DNA from: CAG-791 sp963655255
GTDB taxonomy: Bacteria > Bacillota > Clostridia > Lachnospirales > Lachnospiraceae
Length of the DNA: 64,000 nt
NCBI GenBank assembly: GCA_963655255.1
Contig: CAVKEB010000010.1
Span: 6,965-70,964 of the forward strand
Direction: 5' to 3'
In this document: positions 35,052 through 43,401 of the stretch, piece by piece
How the letters are laid out: each line of letters opens with the position of its first letter
Numbering within the stretch: the first letter of the stretch is position 1
Translations under genes and position numbers: made by a program
Notes under the pieces: model-generated
The model's input: only the letters and a program-made list of their open reading frames with translations
Databases searched by the model: none
Told to the model about the DNA's origin: nothing

Positions 35052-36554
35052 ATGGCAAAAATTCTGATCAATGAGCAGAAGAAAAAGGGCCACATCAATC
35101 CGGAAATTCAGGGACAGTTCTCGGAGCACCTCGGACGGGGAATCTATGAGGGACTGTACGTGCGTCCGGATTCCGGCATCGAGAACGTGAACGGCATGCG
35201 CACGGATGTGGTGAACGCATTGAAGGAGATGAAGGTTCCGCTTCTTCGCTGGCCGGGCGGGTGCTTCGCCGATGAGTATCACTGGATGGACGGCATCGGA
35301 CCGAAGGACAAACGCAAGAAGATGATCAACACGCACTGGGGCGGTGTGCTGGAGGACAACAGCTTCGGCACGCATGAATACTTCGAACTCGTGCGCCAGC
35401 TCGGCTGTAAAACCTACATCAACGGGAACGTCGGTTCCGGAACCGTGCAGGAGATGTCGGAGTGGATCGAGTACATGACCTTTGACGGAATGTCTCCGAT
35501 GACGGAGCTGCGCAGGGCGAACGGGCGCGAGGAGCCCTGGAGAGTCGACTACTTTGGTGTCGGCAACGAGAACTGGGGGTGCGGCGGCAACATGACGCCG
35601 GAATATTACGCGAACCTCTATCGCCGTTATCAGACCTACTGCCGCCAGTATCATCCGGACAAGCCATTCCTCAAGGTGTGCGGCGGCCCGAATGTGGCGG
35701 ACACCAACTGGACGAAGAAGGTGCTGGAAACCTGTTTCGCGGAGCCGGGCGGCTCCATGTCGCACGGATTCATGGACCTTCTGAGCATTCACTACTATGT
35801 GCATCCGGGCGGATGGGAGAACAAGGGATCGGCAACGGAGTTCGACCGCGAAATGTTCTATCAGACCATGCAAAAGACGCTGTACACCGAGGATCTCCTG
35901 AAGCTCCACGGTGACATTCTGGACACCTATGATCCGGAGAAGAAGATCGGCTTCTCGTTCGATGAATGGGGCGGCTGGTATGACTGCGAGCCGGGAACCA
36001 ATCCGGGCTTCTTGTATCAGCAGAACACGATGCGCGACGCGCTGATCGCGGGAACGACGCTGAATATTTTCAACCGCCACTGTGACCGTGTGAAGCTGGC
36101 CTGCCTGGCACAGATGGTCAATGTCATTCAGTCGGTGATCCTGACGGACGGCGAGAAGATGATTCTGACGCCGACGTATCACGTGTTCCACATGTACAAG
36201 GATCATCAGGACGGCGAGCTTCTGGATTCCATGATTCTGGAAAACGAAGAGGTCGGAACCGAGGCACATCCGGTACCGGCGCTGGACGAGTCCGTCTCCG
36301 AGAAGGGCGGCGTGATCACGGTGACCATCACCAACATGGATGCGGAGCACGGCTATCCCGTTTCTCTGAAATTCAATGAGAAGAAGCCGGTGTCCGTGGA
36401 GGCACGCGTTGTCTCCGAGGAGATGCACGCAAAGAACACCTTTGAGGAGCCGGATGCCGTAAAAGAGAAGGCATTGGACGGCGTGGAGCTGACAGAGAAC
36501 GGCTGCCGGTTTGACATTCCTGCCTGCTCCGTCGTGAAGCTGTCGATCCGGTAA
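35052..36554 (+). CDS. GH51 alpha-L-arabinofuranosidase, second copy
   Basis: 500 residues with the same domain plan: QFSEHLGRGIYEGLYV at the N terminus, acid/base Glu in GVGNENWGCGGNMTPEYY and nucleophile Glu in FSFDEWGGWYDCEPG. It is only distantly similar to the upstream copy, which implies different linkage preference rather than recent duplication. No signal peptide. Probably cotranscribed with the first copy from the promoter at 33374. Confidence 0.95.
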   Translation: MAKILINEQKKKGHINPEIQGQFSEHLGRGIYEGLYVRPDSGIENVNGMRTDVVNALKEMKVPLLRWPGGCFADEYHWMDGIGPKDKRKKMINTHWGGVLEDNSFGTHEYFELVRQLGCKTYINGNVGSGTVQEMSEWIEYMTFDGMSPMTELRRANGREEPWRVDYFGVGNENWGCGGNMTPEYYANLYRRYQTYCRQYHPDKPFLKVCGGPNVADTNWTKKVLETCFAEPGGSMSHGFMDLLSIHYYVHPGGWENKGSATEFDREMFYQTMQKTLYTEDLLKLHGDILDTYDPEKKIGFSFDEWGGWYDCEPGTNPGFLYQQNTMRDALIAGTTLNIFNRHCDRVKLACLAQMVNVIQSVILTDGEKMILTPTYHVFHMYKDHQDGELLDSMILENEEVGTEAHPVPALDESVSEKGGVITVTITNMDAEHGYPVSLKFNEKKPVSVEARVVSEEMHAKNTFEEPDAVKEKALDGVELTENGCRFDIPACSVVKLSIR

Positions 36555-36648
36555 GACGCAGCTTGTTCGGAACAGTCTGTGCGGAGGGAGAGGATTCCCG
36601 TGTGGGTCTGTCTGCGGTGAAAACGGATGGACGGTACGGCAGAAAACT

Positions 36649-36894
36649 ATGAAAGAACATTGTATCCGGTGCCTTCTGGAGGAACTGGACCCTGCGCAGT
36701 ACGAGCGGGACATCGGAAGGCTCCTTGCCATGATGGACCGTGAGCAGAAGACTCCGAAGGACGAATATGAACGCCGCCTTGCGGTCTGCAAGGGCTGCAG
36801 CTATCTCTCCAGGGGAACCTGCAATGCCTGCGGATGCTTTGTGGAGCTCCGCGCGGCGACAGGAAGAAGCCATTGTCCCTACAAAAAATGGTGA
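36649..36894 (+). CDS. Small Cys-rich protein (DUF6171-like)
   Basis: 81 residues with cysteines arranged as CIRCLLE near the N terminus, then CKGCSYLSRGTCNACGCFVELRAA and HCPYKKW at the end, a probable zinc-binding pattern. It resembles the small DUF6171 family of Clostridia, of unknown function. No link with the GH51 genes can be shown; a terminator follows at once. Confidence 0.7.
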   Translation: MKEHCIRCLLEELDPAQYERDIGRLLAMMDREQKTPKDEYERRLAVCKGCSYLSRGTCNACGCFVELRAATGRSHCPYKKW

Positions 36895-36895
36895 A

Positions 36896-36944
36896 AAAAG
36901 GGCCGATGCCTGCATTCGAGGAAATGCGGGCACCGGCCCTTTAA
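36896..36944 (+). terminator. Terminator after the small Cys-rich gene
   Basis: AAAGGGCCGATGCCTGCATT pairs with AATGCGGGCACCGGCCCTTT across a short loop, with two mismatches; followed by AATATAAA. Confidence 0.85.
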
Positions 36945-36956
36945 TATAAATCGTGC

Positions 36957-36986
36957 TTGACAGAAGGCGGGACCGCGTAGTATTGT
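36957..36986 (+). promoter_or_regulatory. Promoter for metY
   Basis: TTGACA (36957-36962), 18 bp, TATTGT (36981-36986). It gives a leader of about 240 nt before metY. Confidence 0.75.
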
Positions 36987-37036
36987 AGCAGAAACACAAA
37001 CAATACCTACTAAAAAGATAGGAAAAGAGGAAGAAC

Positions 37037-37093
37037 ATGAGCATCCGTTTTACGGATTTGGACCGGCAGAATTTCAGATTTGGACGAATGTGA
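37037..37093 (+). CDS. Candidate 18-codon leader ORF upstream of metY
   Basis: ATG at 37037 follows AAGAGGAAGAAC, a good ribosome binding site, and encodes MSIRFTDLDRQNFRFGRM before TGA. It lies early in the long metY leader. After it, GATTTCC/GGAATC (about 37094-37111), GTGCG/CGCAC and CTGTAC/GTACAG (about 37192-37208) can form hairpins. The peptide is not rich in Met or Cys codons. No SAM riboswitch was recognised. The function is unknown. Confidence 0.35.
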   Translation: MSIRFTDLDRQNFRFGRM

Positions 37094-37232
37094 CATCGAG
37101 GATTTCCGCAGGGAATCCGAGCTGTGCGGAACGGATTACGCACATTCCGGATACTTGCAAACGGCAGGATGAATCGGTTACGATAAAAGTCGCTGTACAG
37201 AAGGTACAGGGAAGAGACGAGGAGAATAAGCC

Positions 37233-38528
37233 ATGAGCGAACATGAATTCAAATTTGAAACCAAGCAGCTTCACGTAGGACAGGAGCAGGCAGATCCGGC
37301 GACGGATTCCCGGGCCGTCCCGATTTATCAGACAACCTCTTATGTTTTCCACAATGCGCAGCATGCGGCGGACCGCTTCGCGCTCCGTGATGCCGGCAAC
37401 ATCTACGGCAGACTCACCAACTCCACGCAGGATGTTCTGGAGAAGAGAATCGCCGCGCTGGAAGGCGGCGTTGGCGGACTGGCCGTTGCCTCCGGAGCTG
37501 CGGCAGTTACTTATACGATCACGGCACTGGCACACGCCGGACAGAACGTTGTCGCACAGAAGACCATCTACGGCGGGTCCTACAACCTTCTGAAGCACAC
37601 CCTTCCGAATTACGGCGTAGAGGCGAAGTTCGTCAATACGAGGAATCTCGATGAGGTGGAGCAGGCCATTGACGAGAACACAAGAGCCGTATACATTGAG
37701 ACTCTGACGAATCCGAATGCGGATATCCCGGATATTGAGGCCATTGCGAAGATCGCGCACAGCCACGGGCTGCCGCTCGTCATCGACAATACGTTCGGAA
37801 CGCCCTATCTGATCCGTCCGATTGAGTACGGCGCGGACATTGTGGTTCATTCCGCAACGAAGTTTATCGGCGGACACGGCACCACACTCGGCGGCATCAT
37901 CGTGGACGGCGGGACCTTTGACTGGTCGGCAAGTAAGCTTTTCCCTCAGTTCACGGAGCCGAATGAGTCCTACCACGGCGTTTCCTTCGTGCAGGCAGCC
38001 GGAAAGGCGGCATTTGTCACCTATGTAAGAGCCATCATTCTCCGGGATGAGGGAGCTGCCATTTCTCCGTTCAACGCGTTCCTGCTCCTGCAGGGAACCG
38101 AAACGCTCTCTCTTCGCCTGGAGCGCCACTGGGAGAATACGAAGAAGGTTCTGGAATATCTGGTGAAGAGTCCTTACGTGAAGCAGGTCAATCATCCGGC
38201 CCTTCCGGAGCATCCGGATCACAAGCTGTTCGAGAAGTACTTCCCGAATGGCGGCGGTTCCATTTTCACCTTTGACATCAACGGCGGCCAGAAGGAGGCC
38301 TTCACGTTCATTGACCATCTGCAGATTTTCTCACTGCTTGCCAACGTGGCAGATGTGAAGTCTCTGGTGGTGCACCCGCTGACGACGACGCACGCCGAGC
38401 TCTCCGAGGAGGAAGCGGCGGAGCAGAACATCTATCCGTCCACGATCCGTCTTTCCATCGGAACGGAGAACATCGACGATATTCTCTGGGATCTGGATCA
38501 GGCGCTGAAGGCGGCGTTTGAGAAGTAA
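37233..38528 (+). CDS. metY: O-acetylhomoserine sulfhydrylase (MetY-like)
   Basis: 431 residues, the usual MetY length. PLP enzyme making homocysteine or methionine precursors from O-acetylhomoserine. The Cys/Met metabolism PLP fold is clear: YQTTSYVFHNAQHAADRF at the N terminus, TNPNADIPDIEAIAKIAH, and the PLP-Lys region HSATKFIGGHGTTLGG. Site GACGAGGAGAATAAGCC. Monocistronic between its own promoter and terminator. Confidence 0.93.
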   Translation: MSEHEFKFETKQLHVGQEQADPATDSRAVPIYQTTSYVFHNAQHAADRFALRDAGNIYGRLTNSTQDVLEKRIAALEGGVGGLAVASGAAAVTYTITALAHAGQNVVAQKTIYGGSYNLLKHTLPNYGVEAKFVNTRNLDEVEQAIDENTRAVYIETLTNPNADIPDIEAIAKIAHSHGLPLVIDNTFGTPYLIRPIEYGADIVVHSATKFIGGHGTTLGGIIVDGGTFDWSASKLFPQFTEPNESYHGVSFVQAAGKAAFVTYVRAIILRDEGAAISPFNAFLLLQGTETLSLRLERHWENTKKVLEYLVKSPYVKQVNHPALPEHPDHKLFEKYFPNGGGSIFTFDINGGQKEAFTFIDHLQIFSLLANVADVKSLVVHPLTTTHAELSEEEAAEQNIYPSTIRLSIGTENIDDILWDLDQALKAAFEK

Positions 38529-38586
38529 AACCTTGAAGAGTAAAGATGGATGACGGACCCATGCAATCCGCCGTCCATGTATCATC

Positions 38587-38625
38587 AGGCCGGACAGTTT
38601 CTCCTGTGAGAAGCTGCCCGGCCTT
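38587..38625 (+). terminator. Hairpin after metY (probable terminator)
   Basis: AGGCCGG...TTTCTC (38587 on) pairs with GAGAA...CCGGCCTT; the T-run is weak. A second hairpin (ATGGACGGC-type stem, 38546-38580) precedes it. Confidence 0.55.
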
Positions 38626-38789
38626 GCTGCGCATACGACTGATGCTGCCCGTTTTAGATCTTTTCAACTAACTTTCATACATCCAATGCCGCCTTAAGCG
38701 CATCCATACTGGAATATCGCGGAACAGAAGGATTTCGCATATCCGCGAACCGGAATGTCTTCGTGGCTTACCATCGAAAATCAAATGGA

Positions 38790-38818
38790 TTGAATTGTAC
38801 CTGTTTACTGGCTAAAAT
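38790..38818 (+). promoter_or_regulatory. Promoter for the GmrSD-like gene
   Basis: TTGAAT (38790-38795), 17 bp, TAAAAT (38813-38818). The start of the restriction gene is 75 nt further on. The base composition changes to AT-rich here. Confidence 0.75.
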
Positions 38819-38833
38819 GAAATCATTAAAAAG

Positions 38834-38866
38834 TCAGTACCACAAGCTCTGCAGATAGTACTGACG
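38834..38866. promoter_or_regulatory. 8-bp inverted repeat downstream of the promoter
   Basis: GTCAGTAC (38834-38841) and GTACTGAC (38859-38866), 17 bp apart, just past the expected transcription start. Candidate operator or leader hairpin controlling the restriction gene. Confidence 0.5.
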
Positions 38867-38892
38867 AAAAGGAAAGGCGGGAGAACGATCAG

Positions 38893-41800
38893 ATGAAAGG
38901 CTCAGAAGCACAATTACTGGGATTCATGGAAGGCGCAAAAAATCGTTATGTCATTCCTGTGTACCAGAGAAAATATGACTGGAAAATTAATAATTGCAGC
39001 CAGTTATATGAGGACCTTAAAAAAATAATCAAAGATCATCGCTCCAGCCATTTCTTTGGAAGCATTGTATCTCAGGTTGTTCCTGATGGCAGCAAGATTG
39101 AATTTCATATTATTGACGGTCAGCAGAGATTGACAACGGTTACGTTGCTGCTTTTGGCAATTTCCAATCTTGTCAAAGATGGCAAGGTGAAATCTGCAGA
39201 GAAAAATCTGAACGATCAGATTTTGGATCGCTTTGTTCATGACAAATGGGCGAAGGAAGGTGACCGAATCAAACTTCGACCGGTAAAAAGCGACCGAGAA
39301 GCCTTGGAAAAGATTGTTGCAGGAGAACCGGAAGAGTATGAGCCGGCTTCCAATCTGACAATCAATTATCGTTTTTTTTATGATCAGATTATGAAGGGAG
39401 ATATCTCACCGGATGCATTGTTTGATGCAATTGGAAAGCTGCAGATTATCAGCATTACGCTGGACGGCGATGATAACGCGCAGCTGATCTTTGAAAGTCT
39501 GAATTCCACCGGGCTTGCTCTGACAGAAGGAGACAAAATACGAAATTATATTTTGATGGGACTGCCTCCAGTACAGCAGGATGAATATTATGACAACTAT
39601 TGGACAAAGATAGAGGCTGGATGTATCGGAAATGATGTGAGCAGTTTTGTGCGTGATTATTTGAGCATCAAGCAGCAGATCACACCGACAATTGGTAATG
39701 TTTATCAGGCATTCAAAAGGTATGTGGAGGCTGAACGAATTCCTCTGAAATCACTTTTGGAGGACATGAAGAAGTATGCAAGGATTTATAACAGGATTCT
39801 GACCGGGAAGAGCGGGCTTGGAAACAAGGAACTGGACGATTGCCTGTATCGCATGAATCGTCTGGGGGTAACAGTTACGGAACCATTTTTTATGGAAATC
39901 CTGCGGCTCAATCAGGATGGTCAGAAACTTTCCGCAGACGAACTGACGCAGATCTTCAAAATTACTGAAAGTTACTTGTTCCGCCGGAATATTTGCGACG
40001 TGCCTACGAATGCCCTGAATAAGGTCTTTCTTAATCTGAATCGTGAGGTTATCCGCTATGACAATACAACGGGCGATTATGTAAACAAGTTTGTTTATGC
40101 TTTGCTGTCCAAAAGGGAAAGCAGCCGGTTCCCGGACAATGAAGAATTTTTACAGGCGCTGGCAAATAAAGCTGTTTATCAAATGCGCGGCAAGTATAAG
40201 GCGTATCTTTTTGAAAGATTTGAGAATTTCGGCACACAGGAAGTAAAGGACGTTTATACTCTGCTCGATAATGGCACGTATTCTATCGAACATATCATGC
40301 CCCAGCATCTGAGCACAAAGTGGAGACAGGAGCTTGGAGAGAATGCAGAAACCATTCACAGTACCTGGCTTCACCGTCTTGGGAACCTGACGCTTACTGC
40401 CTACAATTCCAATATGAGCAATGCTTCCTTTGAGGAAAAACGCGATGCGGAGCTTGGCTATAAGAATAGCGGTCTTCGGATGAATCAGCAAATCGCGCAG
40501 GAGAAACATTGGGGACCGGAGGAAATGCAGAAGCGCAGTGATGCGATGGTTGATGAAGCGGTGAATAAAATCTGGCCAATGCCGTCGACTGCTTTTGTGC
40601 CTGTGGAAAAGGAGTTTGATTCCTGCACTCTTGCGGATGAGAATGTGGAACTGAAAGGCAGGGATATTGTTAAGTATAGCTATCAGAACGCGGAGATACC
40701 GGTATCCAGCTGGGCAGATATGTTCGAGCATATGGTGAAATACCTGCATGCAAAAGATAAATCCGTGCTTTCTTCCATAGTGTTTCGTACAGATGGAACG
40801 ATGGAAGTCTCCTCTTATTTCAGCAATCATCCTGAGAATTTCCGGAATCCACTCCGAATTGATGAAGGAATCTATATAGAAAAAAATATCAACACGGCTG
40901 CGAAAATAACGCTTCTCCGCAGACTTTTTGCTCTGTATCATGCGGATCCGATGGAACTTGTATTTTATTTACGGGATTCGGAGCAGGATAAGGCAGCTGA
41001 TGCGAACCGATTTGAACTCCGAAAAAAATACTGGACCTATGCTCTCCCGATGATTCAGAGGGAAAACGAAGGGAACGGGTATTTCCGAAACAGTTGTCCG
41101 AATACTTCTAATACGGTAAGCGGTTATTTCGGAGTTGGCGGATTCAGTATCGGCTGTATCGCGAATCGGGACGGTGCCCGTGTTGATTTTTATCTGGGGA
41201 AGAGCAGCTCAGCAGAGAATAAAAGGGCCTTCGATCTGCTGAGATCTCATCAGGATGAAATAGAGGATGCGGTCAAGATTTCTCTCAATTGGGAGCGGGC
41301 AGATAACTATAAGGCATCCTGGGTAAACTGCAGTCTGCAGGATGTGAGCATCGTCAATGAAGAAGATTGGCCGCGCATGGCACAGTTTCAGGCAAAATGG
41401 AGCAGGAAATTTGCAGAAGTTCTTGTACCTTATATAGAGGAAGCATACGACGGGAACGATCCGGATACTGCCAGAAAGGAACGAATTTCTTCTATCGCGA
41501 AGAAGTGGGTGAACCAGATGACAGAGAAAGGCAGGATTCGTGCTGATTTGAAGCATAGCAATCGAACTTATACCAGATTTTTAACAGACGCGATGTCCGA
41601 ATTTTTGCCGGATACAGAGGAACTAAGTGACTGGGGAACACATAACCATTACTTTTATGAAATTCAGAATAAAACAGGACACTCGGTTTATATTCAGATG
41701 TGCTTGAATTCCAAGGGATTAAGCGGCGATCAGAAAGCGCTGTACAACAGGATAATCGAGTGTTCGAACGCAAAGTCTGCACTCGGCGGATGGGTGTGGA

Positions 41801-41943
41801 GAGCCATTTTCCGTTCTGAGACAGTTAACTTCAAAGAGAGTCTGGAAGAGGAAGATGTCTTTGAAAAACTGAATATTGCTTTTGAGGATATCATGGAAAA
41901 GCAGGATGAGTTTTTACGAATAATGGATACGGAGAATCGATAA
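38893..41943 (+). CDS. GmrSD-like DUF262/DUF1524 restriction protein with DUF4268-like C terminus
   Basis: 1016 residues. N-terminal DUF262 (GmrS) domain with VYQRKYDW and the IDGQQRLTT motif (Asp75), which uses nucleotide in GmrSD enzymes; then a DUF1524 (GmrD) HNH-type domain with SIEHIMPQHL (His467) and HRLGNLTLTAYNSNMSN. The C-terminal ~450 residues include a DUF4268-like region (GARVDFYLGKSSSAENKRAF...) and a last domain from about residue 880. GmrSD proteins cut modified DNA, so a type IV restriction or other anti-phage role is likely. The fusion with the C-terminal domains makes it larger than classic GmrSD. Low GC relative to neighbours suggests transfer. Confidence 0.85.
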   Translation: MKGSEAQLLGFMEGAKNRYVIPVYQRKYDWKINNCSQLYEDLKKIIKDHRSSHFFGSIVSQVVPDGSKIEFHIIDGQQRLTTVTLLLLAISNLVKDGKVKSAEKNLNDQILDRFVHDKWAKEGDRIKLRPVKSDREALEKIVAGEPEEYEPASNLTINYRFFYDQIMKGDISPDALFDAIGKLQIISITLDGDDNAQLIFESLNSTGLALTEGDKIRNYILMGLPPVQQDEYYDNYWTKIEAGCIGNDVSSFVRDYLSIKQQITPTIGNVYQAFKRYVEAERIPLKSLLEDMKKYARIYNRILTGKSGLGNKELDDCLYRMNRLGVTVTEPFFMEILRLNQDGQKLSADELTQIFKITESYLFRRNICDVPTNALNKVFLNLNREVIRYDNTTGDYVNKFVYALLSKRESSRFPDNEEFLQALANKAVYQMRGKYKAYLFERFENFGTQEVKDVYTLLDNGTYSIEHIMPQHLSTKWRQELGENAETIHSTWLHRLGNLTLTAYNSNMSNASFEEKRDAELGYKNSGLRMNQQIAQEKHWGPEEMQKRSDAMVDEAVNKIWPMPSTAFVPVEKEFDSCTLADENVELKGRDIVKYSYQNAEIPVSSWADMFEHMVKYLHAKDKSVLSSIVFRTDGTMEVSSYFSNHPENFRNPLRIDEGIYIEKNINTAAKITLLRRLFALYHADPMELVFYLRDSEQDKAADANRFELRKKYWTYALPMIQRENEGNGYFRNSCPNTSNTVSGYFGVGGFSIGCIANRDGARVDFYLGKSSSAENKRAFDLLRSHQDEIEDAVKISLNWERADNYKASWVNCSLQDVSIVNEEDWPRMAQFQAKWSRKFAEVLVPYIEEAYDGNDPDTARKERISSIAKKWVNQMTEKGRIRADLKHSNRTYTRFLTDAMSEFLPDTEELSDWGTHNHYFYEIQNKTGHSVYIQMCLNSKGLSGDQKALYNRIIECSNAKSALGGWVWRAIFRSETVNFKESLEEEDVFEKLNIAFEDIMEKQDEFLRIMDTENR

Positions 41944-41970
41944 AACGAAAATTCCGGATGCACAAACGGG

Positions 41971-42090
41971 ATGGCAGGAGAGAATTTATGGTGGCTGAAA
42001 CGGCTGTTTCGTTTGGAAAACGTGTTCGCCCAGATTTTCAAGTGGCTGATTCAGGGCACCTGGACGAAAGCAATGCGGGGGAAATCATGA
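41971..42090 (+). CDS. Candidate 39-residue ORF coupled to yhcG
   Basis: ATG 41971 to TGA 42088-42090; the stop overlaps the yhcG start as ATGA. The peptide contains WWLKRLFRLENVFAQIFKWL, amphipathic, Trp/Phe/Leu/Lys/Arg-rich and net positive. Its ribosome binding site is weak, and the same DNA is open in the yhcG frame with a better site (GGCAGGAG before 41988), so this may be chance. Confidence 0.3.
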   Translation: MAGENLWWLKRLFRLENVFAQIFKWLIQGTWTKAMRGKS

Positions 42091-43178
42091 ACAAAAACGA
42101 AATTACGCCAATTAATAATGACTTCCTGGAAAGTGTTTCCAAAGTGTTGGCACAGGCAAAAAAGAATGCGAAAACAGCAGTTAATCTCGCAATGGTCTAT
42201 GCTTATTTCGAAATTGGCAGAATGATCGTTGAAGAAGAACAACGCGGGAAAAAGCGGGCAGCATATGGTACACAACTTCTAAAAGGATTATCCGCTTACT
42301 TGACTAAGGAATATGGAAAAGGTTTTTCAGTCGGAAACCTGAAAAATATTCGGCAGTTTTACAAGGTTTATGCCACTGATCAGATTGGCGAAACAGTGTT
42401 TAGCCAATCTGAGAATCTTCCGGTGGTCAGTACTGGCAGAAAGTTTTATCTTAGTTGGTCACATTATCTCAAGCTTATGCGGATCGAGAATGTGGATGAA
42501 CGCCATTTTTATGAAATTGAATGCGTAAAAAATGATTGGAGCCTTAGCGAACTGAAACGACAATATAACAGTTCATTATATGAGCGTCTTGCTCTTAGTA
42601 CAGATAAGGACACTGTTTACCGGCTGGCATTGGAAGGGCAGAAGGTTGAAACTGCAAAAGATGCGGTTAAAGATCCATATATTCTGGAATTTCTTGGTTT
42701 GAAAGAATTGCCAGAGTACTCCGAGAGTGAGTTGGAGAGCCGTATCATCGACAATTTGCAGCAGTTTTTATTGGAACTCGGAAAAGGTTTTGCATTTGTC
42801 GGAAGACAGGTACGATTCACTTTTGACGAAGAACATTTTATAGTGGATCTGGTTTTCTATAACCGTTTACTGCGCTGTTTTGTGTTGTTTGATTTGAAAA
42901 TCGGTGAGTTGAAGCATCAGGACATTGGTCAGATGCAGATGTATGTTCATTACTATGATCGGAAAGTCAAGCTGCCAGATGAAAATCCTACAATAGGCAT
43001 TGTGTTATGCAGAGATAAAAACAATGCTGTTGTGAAAATGACGCTTCCGGAGGACAACACACAGATTTTTGCAAGTAAATACGAGACGGTTCTCCCGAGT
43101 AAAGAGGCCTTACAACGGTTGTTGGAAGAACAACTGTCAGAGGAGAACGAAGATGAAGACGACGGGACTGCGATTTAA
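42087..43178 (+). CDS. YhcG-type PD-(D/E)XK nuclease-domain protein (DUF1016)
   Basis: 363 residues from ATG 42087 (MNKNEITPINNDFLESV), the beginning I expect for the family; an in-frame ATG at 41988 with a good site (GGCAGGAG) is an alternative that adds 33 residues. N-terminal DUF1016 helical domain (YFEIGRMIVEEEQ...FSVGNLKNIRQFY) and C-terminal YhcG nuclease fold with IVDLVFYNRLLRCFVLFDLKIG, where the D and D-x-K-like residues are seen. YhcG proteins are common in defence islands. Probably cotranscribed with the GmrSD-like gene. AT-rich like it. Confidence 0.85.
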   Translation: MNKNEITPINNDFLESVSKVLAQAKKNAKTAVNLAMVYAYFEIGRMIVEEEQRGKKRAAYGTQLLKGLSAYLTKEYGKGFSVGNLKNIRQFYKVYATDQIGETVFSQSENLPVVSTGRKFYLSWSHYLKLMRIENVDERHFYEIECVKNDWSLSELKRQYNSSLYERLALSTDKDTVYRLALEGQKVETAKDAVKDPYILEFLGLKELPEYSESELESRIIDNLQQFLLELGKGFAFVGRQVRFTFDEEHFIVDLVFYNRLLRCFVLFDLKIGELKHQDIGQMQMYVHYYDRKVKLPDENPTIGIVLCRDKNNAVVKMTLPEDNTQIFASKYETVLPSKEALQRLLEEQLSEENEDEDDGTAI

Positions 43179-43288
43179 GCATCTGTGGTTTCAGATGGAT
43201 GTGCTGCAAAAACATTGTTGATGTATTTGCAAGGAGACACGATCTAACCCGTTTTAGTCTCATCATCTGATAGAGAAGGGGGATCCTG

Positions 43289-43332
43289 TGTCAGGTTTTC
43301 GGCTATATATAATCTGTCCGAAAACCTGACAT
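43289..43332. repeat. Perfect 14-bp inverted repeat after yhcG
   Basis: TGTCAGGTTTTCGG (43289-43302) and CCGAAAACCTGACA (43318-43331), with an AT-rich 15-nt loop. It lies between convergent yhcG and aroA, at the end of the low-GC island. No T-run follows. Could be a terminator-like hairpin or the edge of an inserted segment. Confidence 0.7.
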
Positions 43333-43401
43333 AGGACTATGTTAGACCAAGCAAAAAATAAGGCAGCGGACGGCGACGTCATGAATCTGTCTTCCCGATG
43401 C

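Noticed and set aside
36963..36976. AAGGCGGGACCGCG resembles the T-box antiterminator motif (AGGGTGGNACCGCG) upstream of metY.
   Set aside because: The tRNA-pairing TGGN is CGGG here, there is no specifier domain upstream (a gene and its terminator are there), and it lies inside the promoter spacer.
37094..37232. SAM riboswitch upstream of metY.
   Set aside because: The conserved SAM-I core strings and stem order are not seen.
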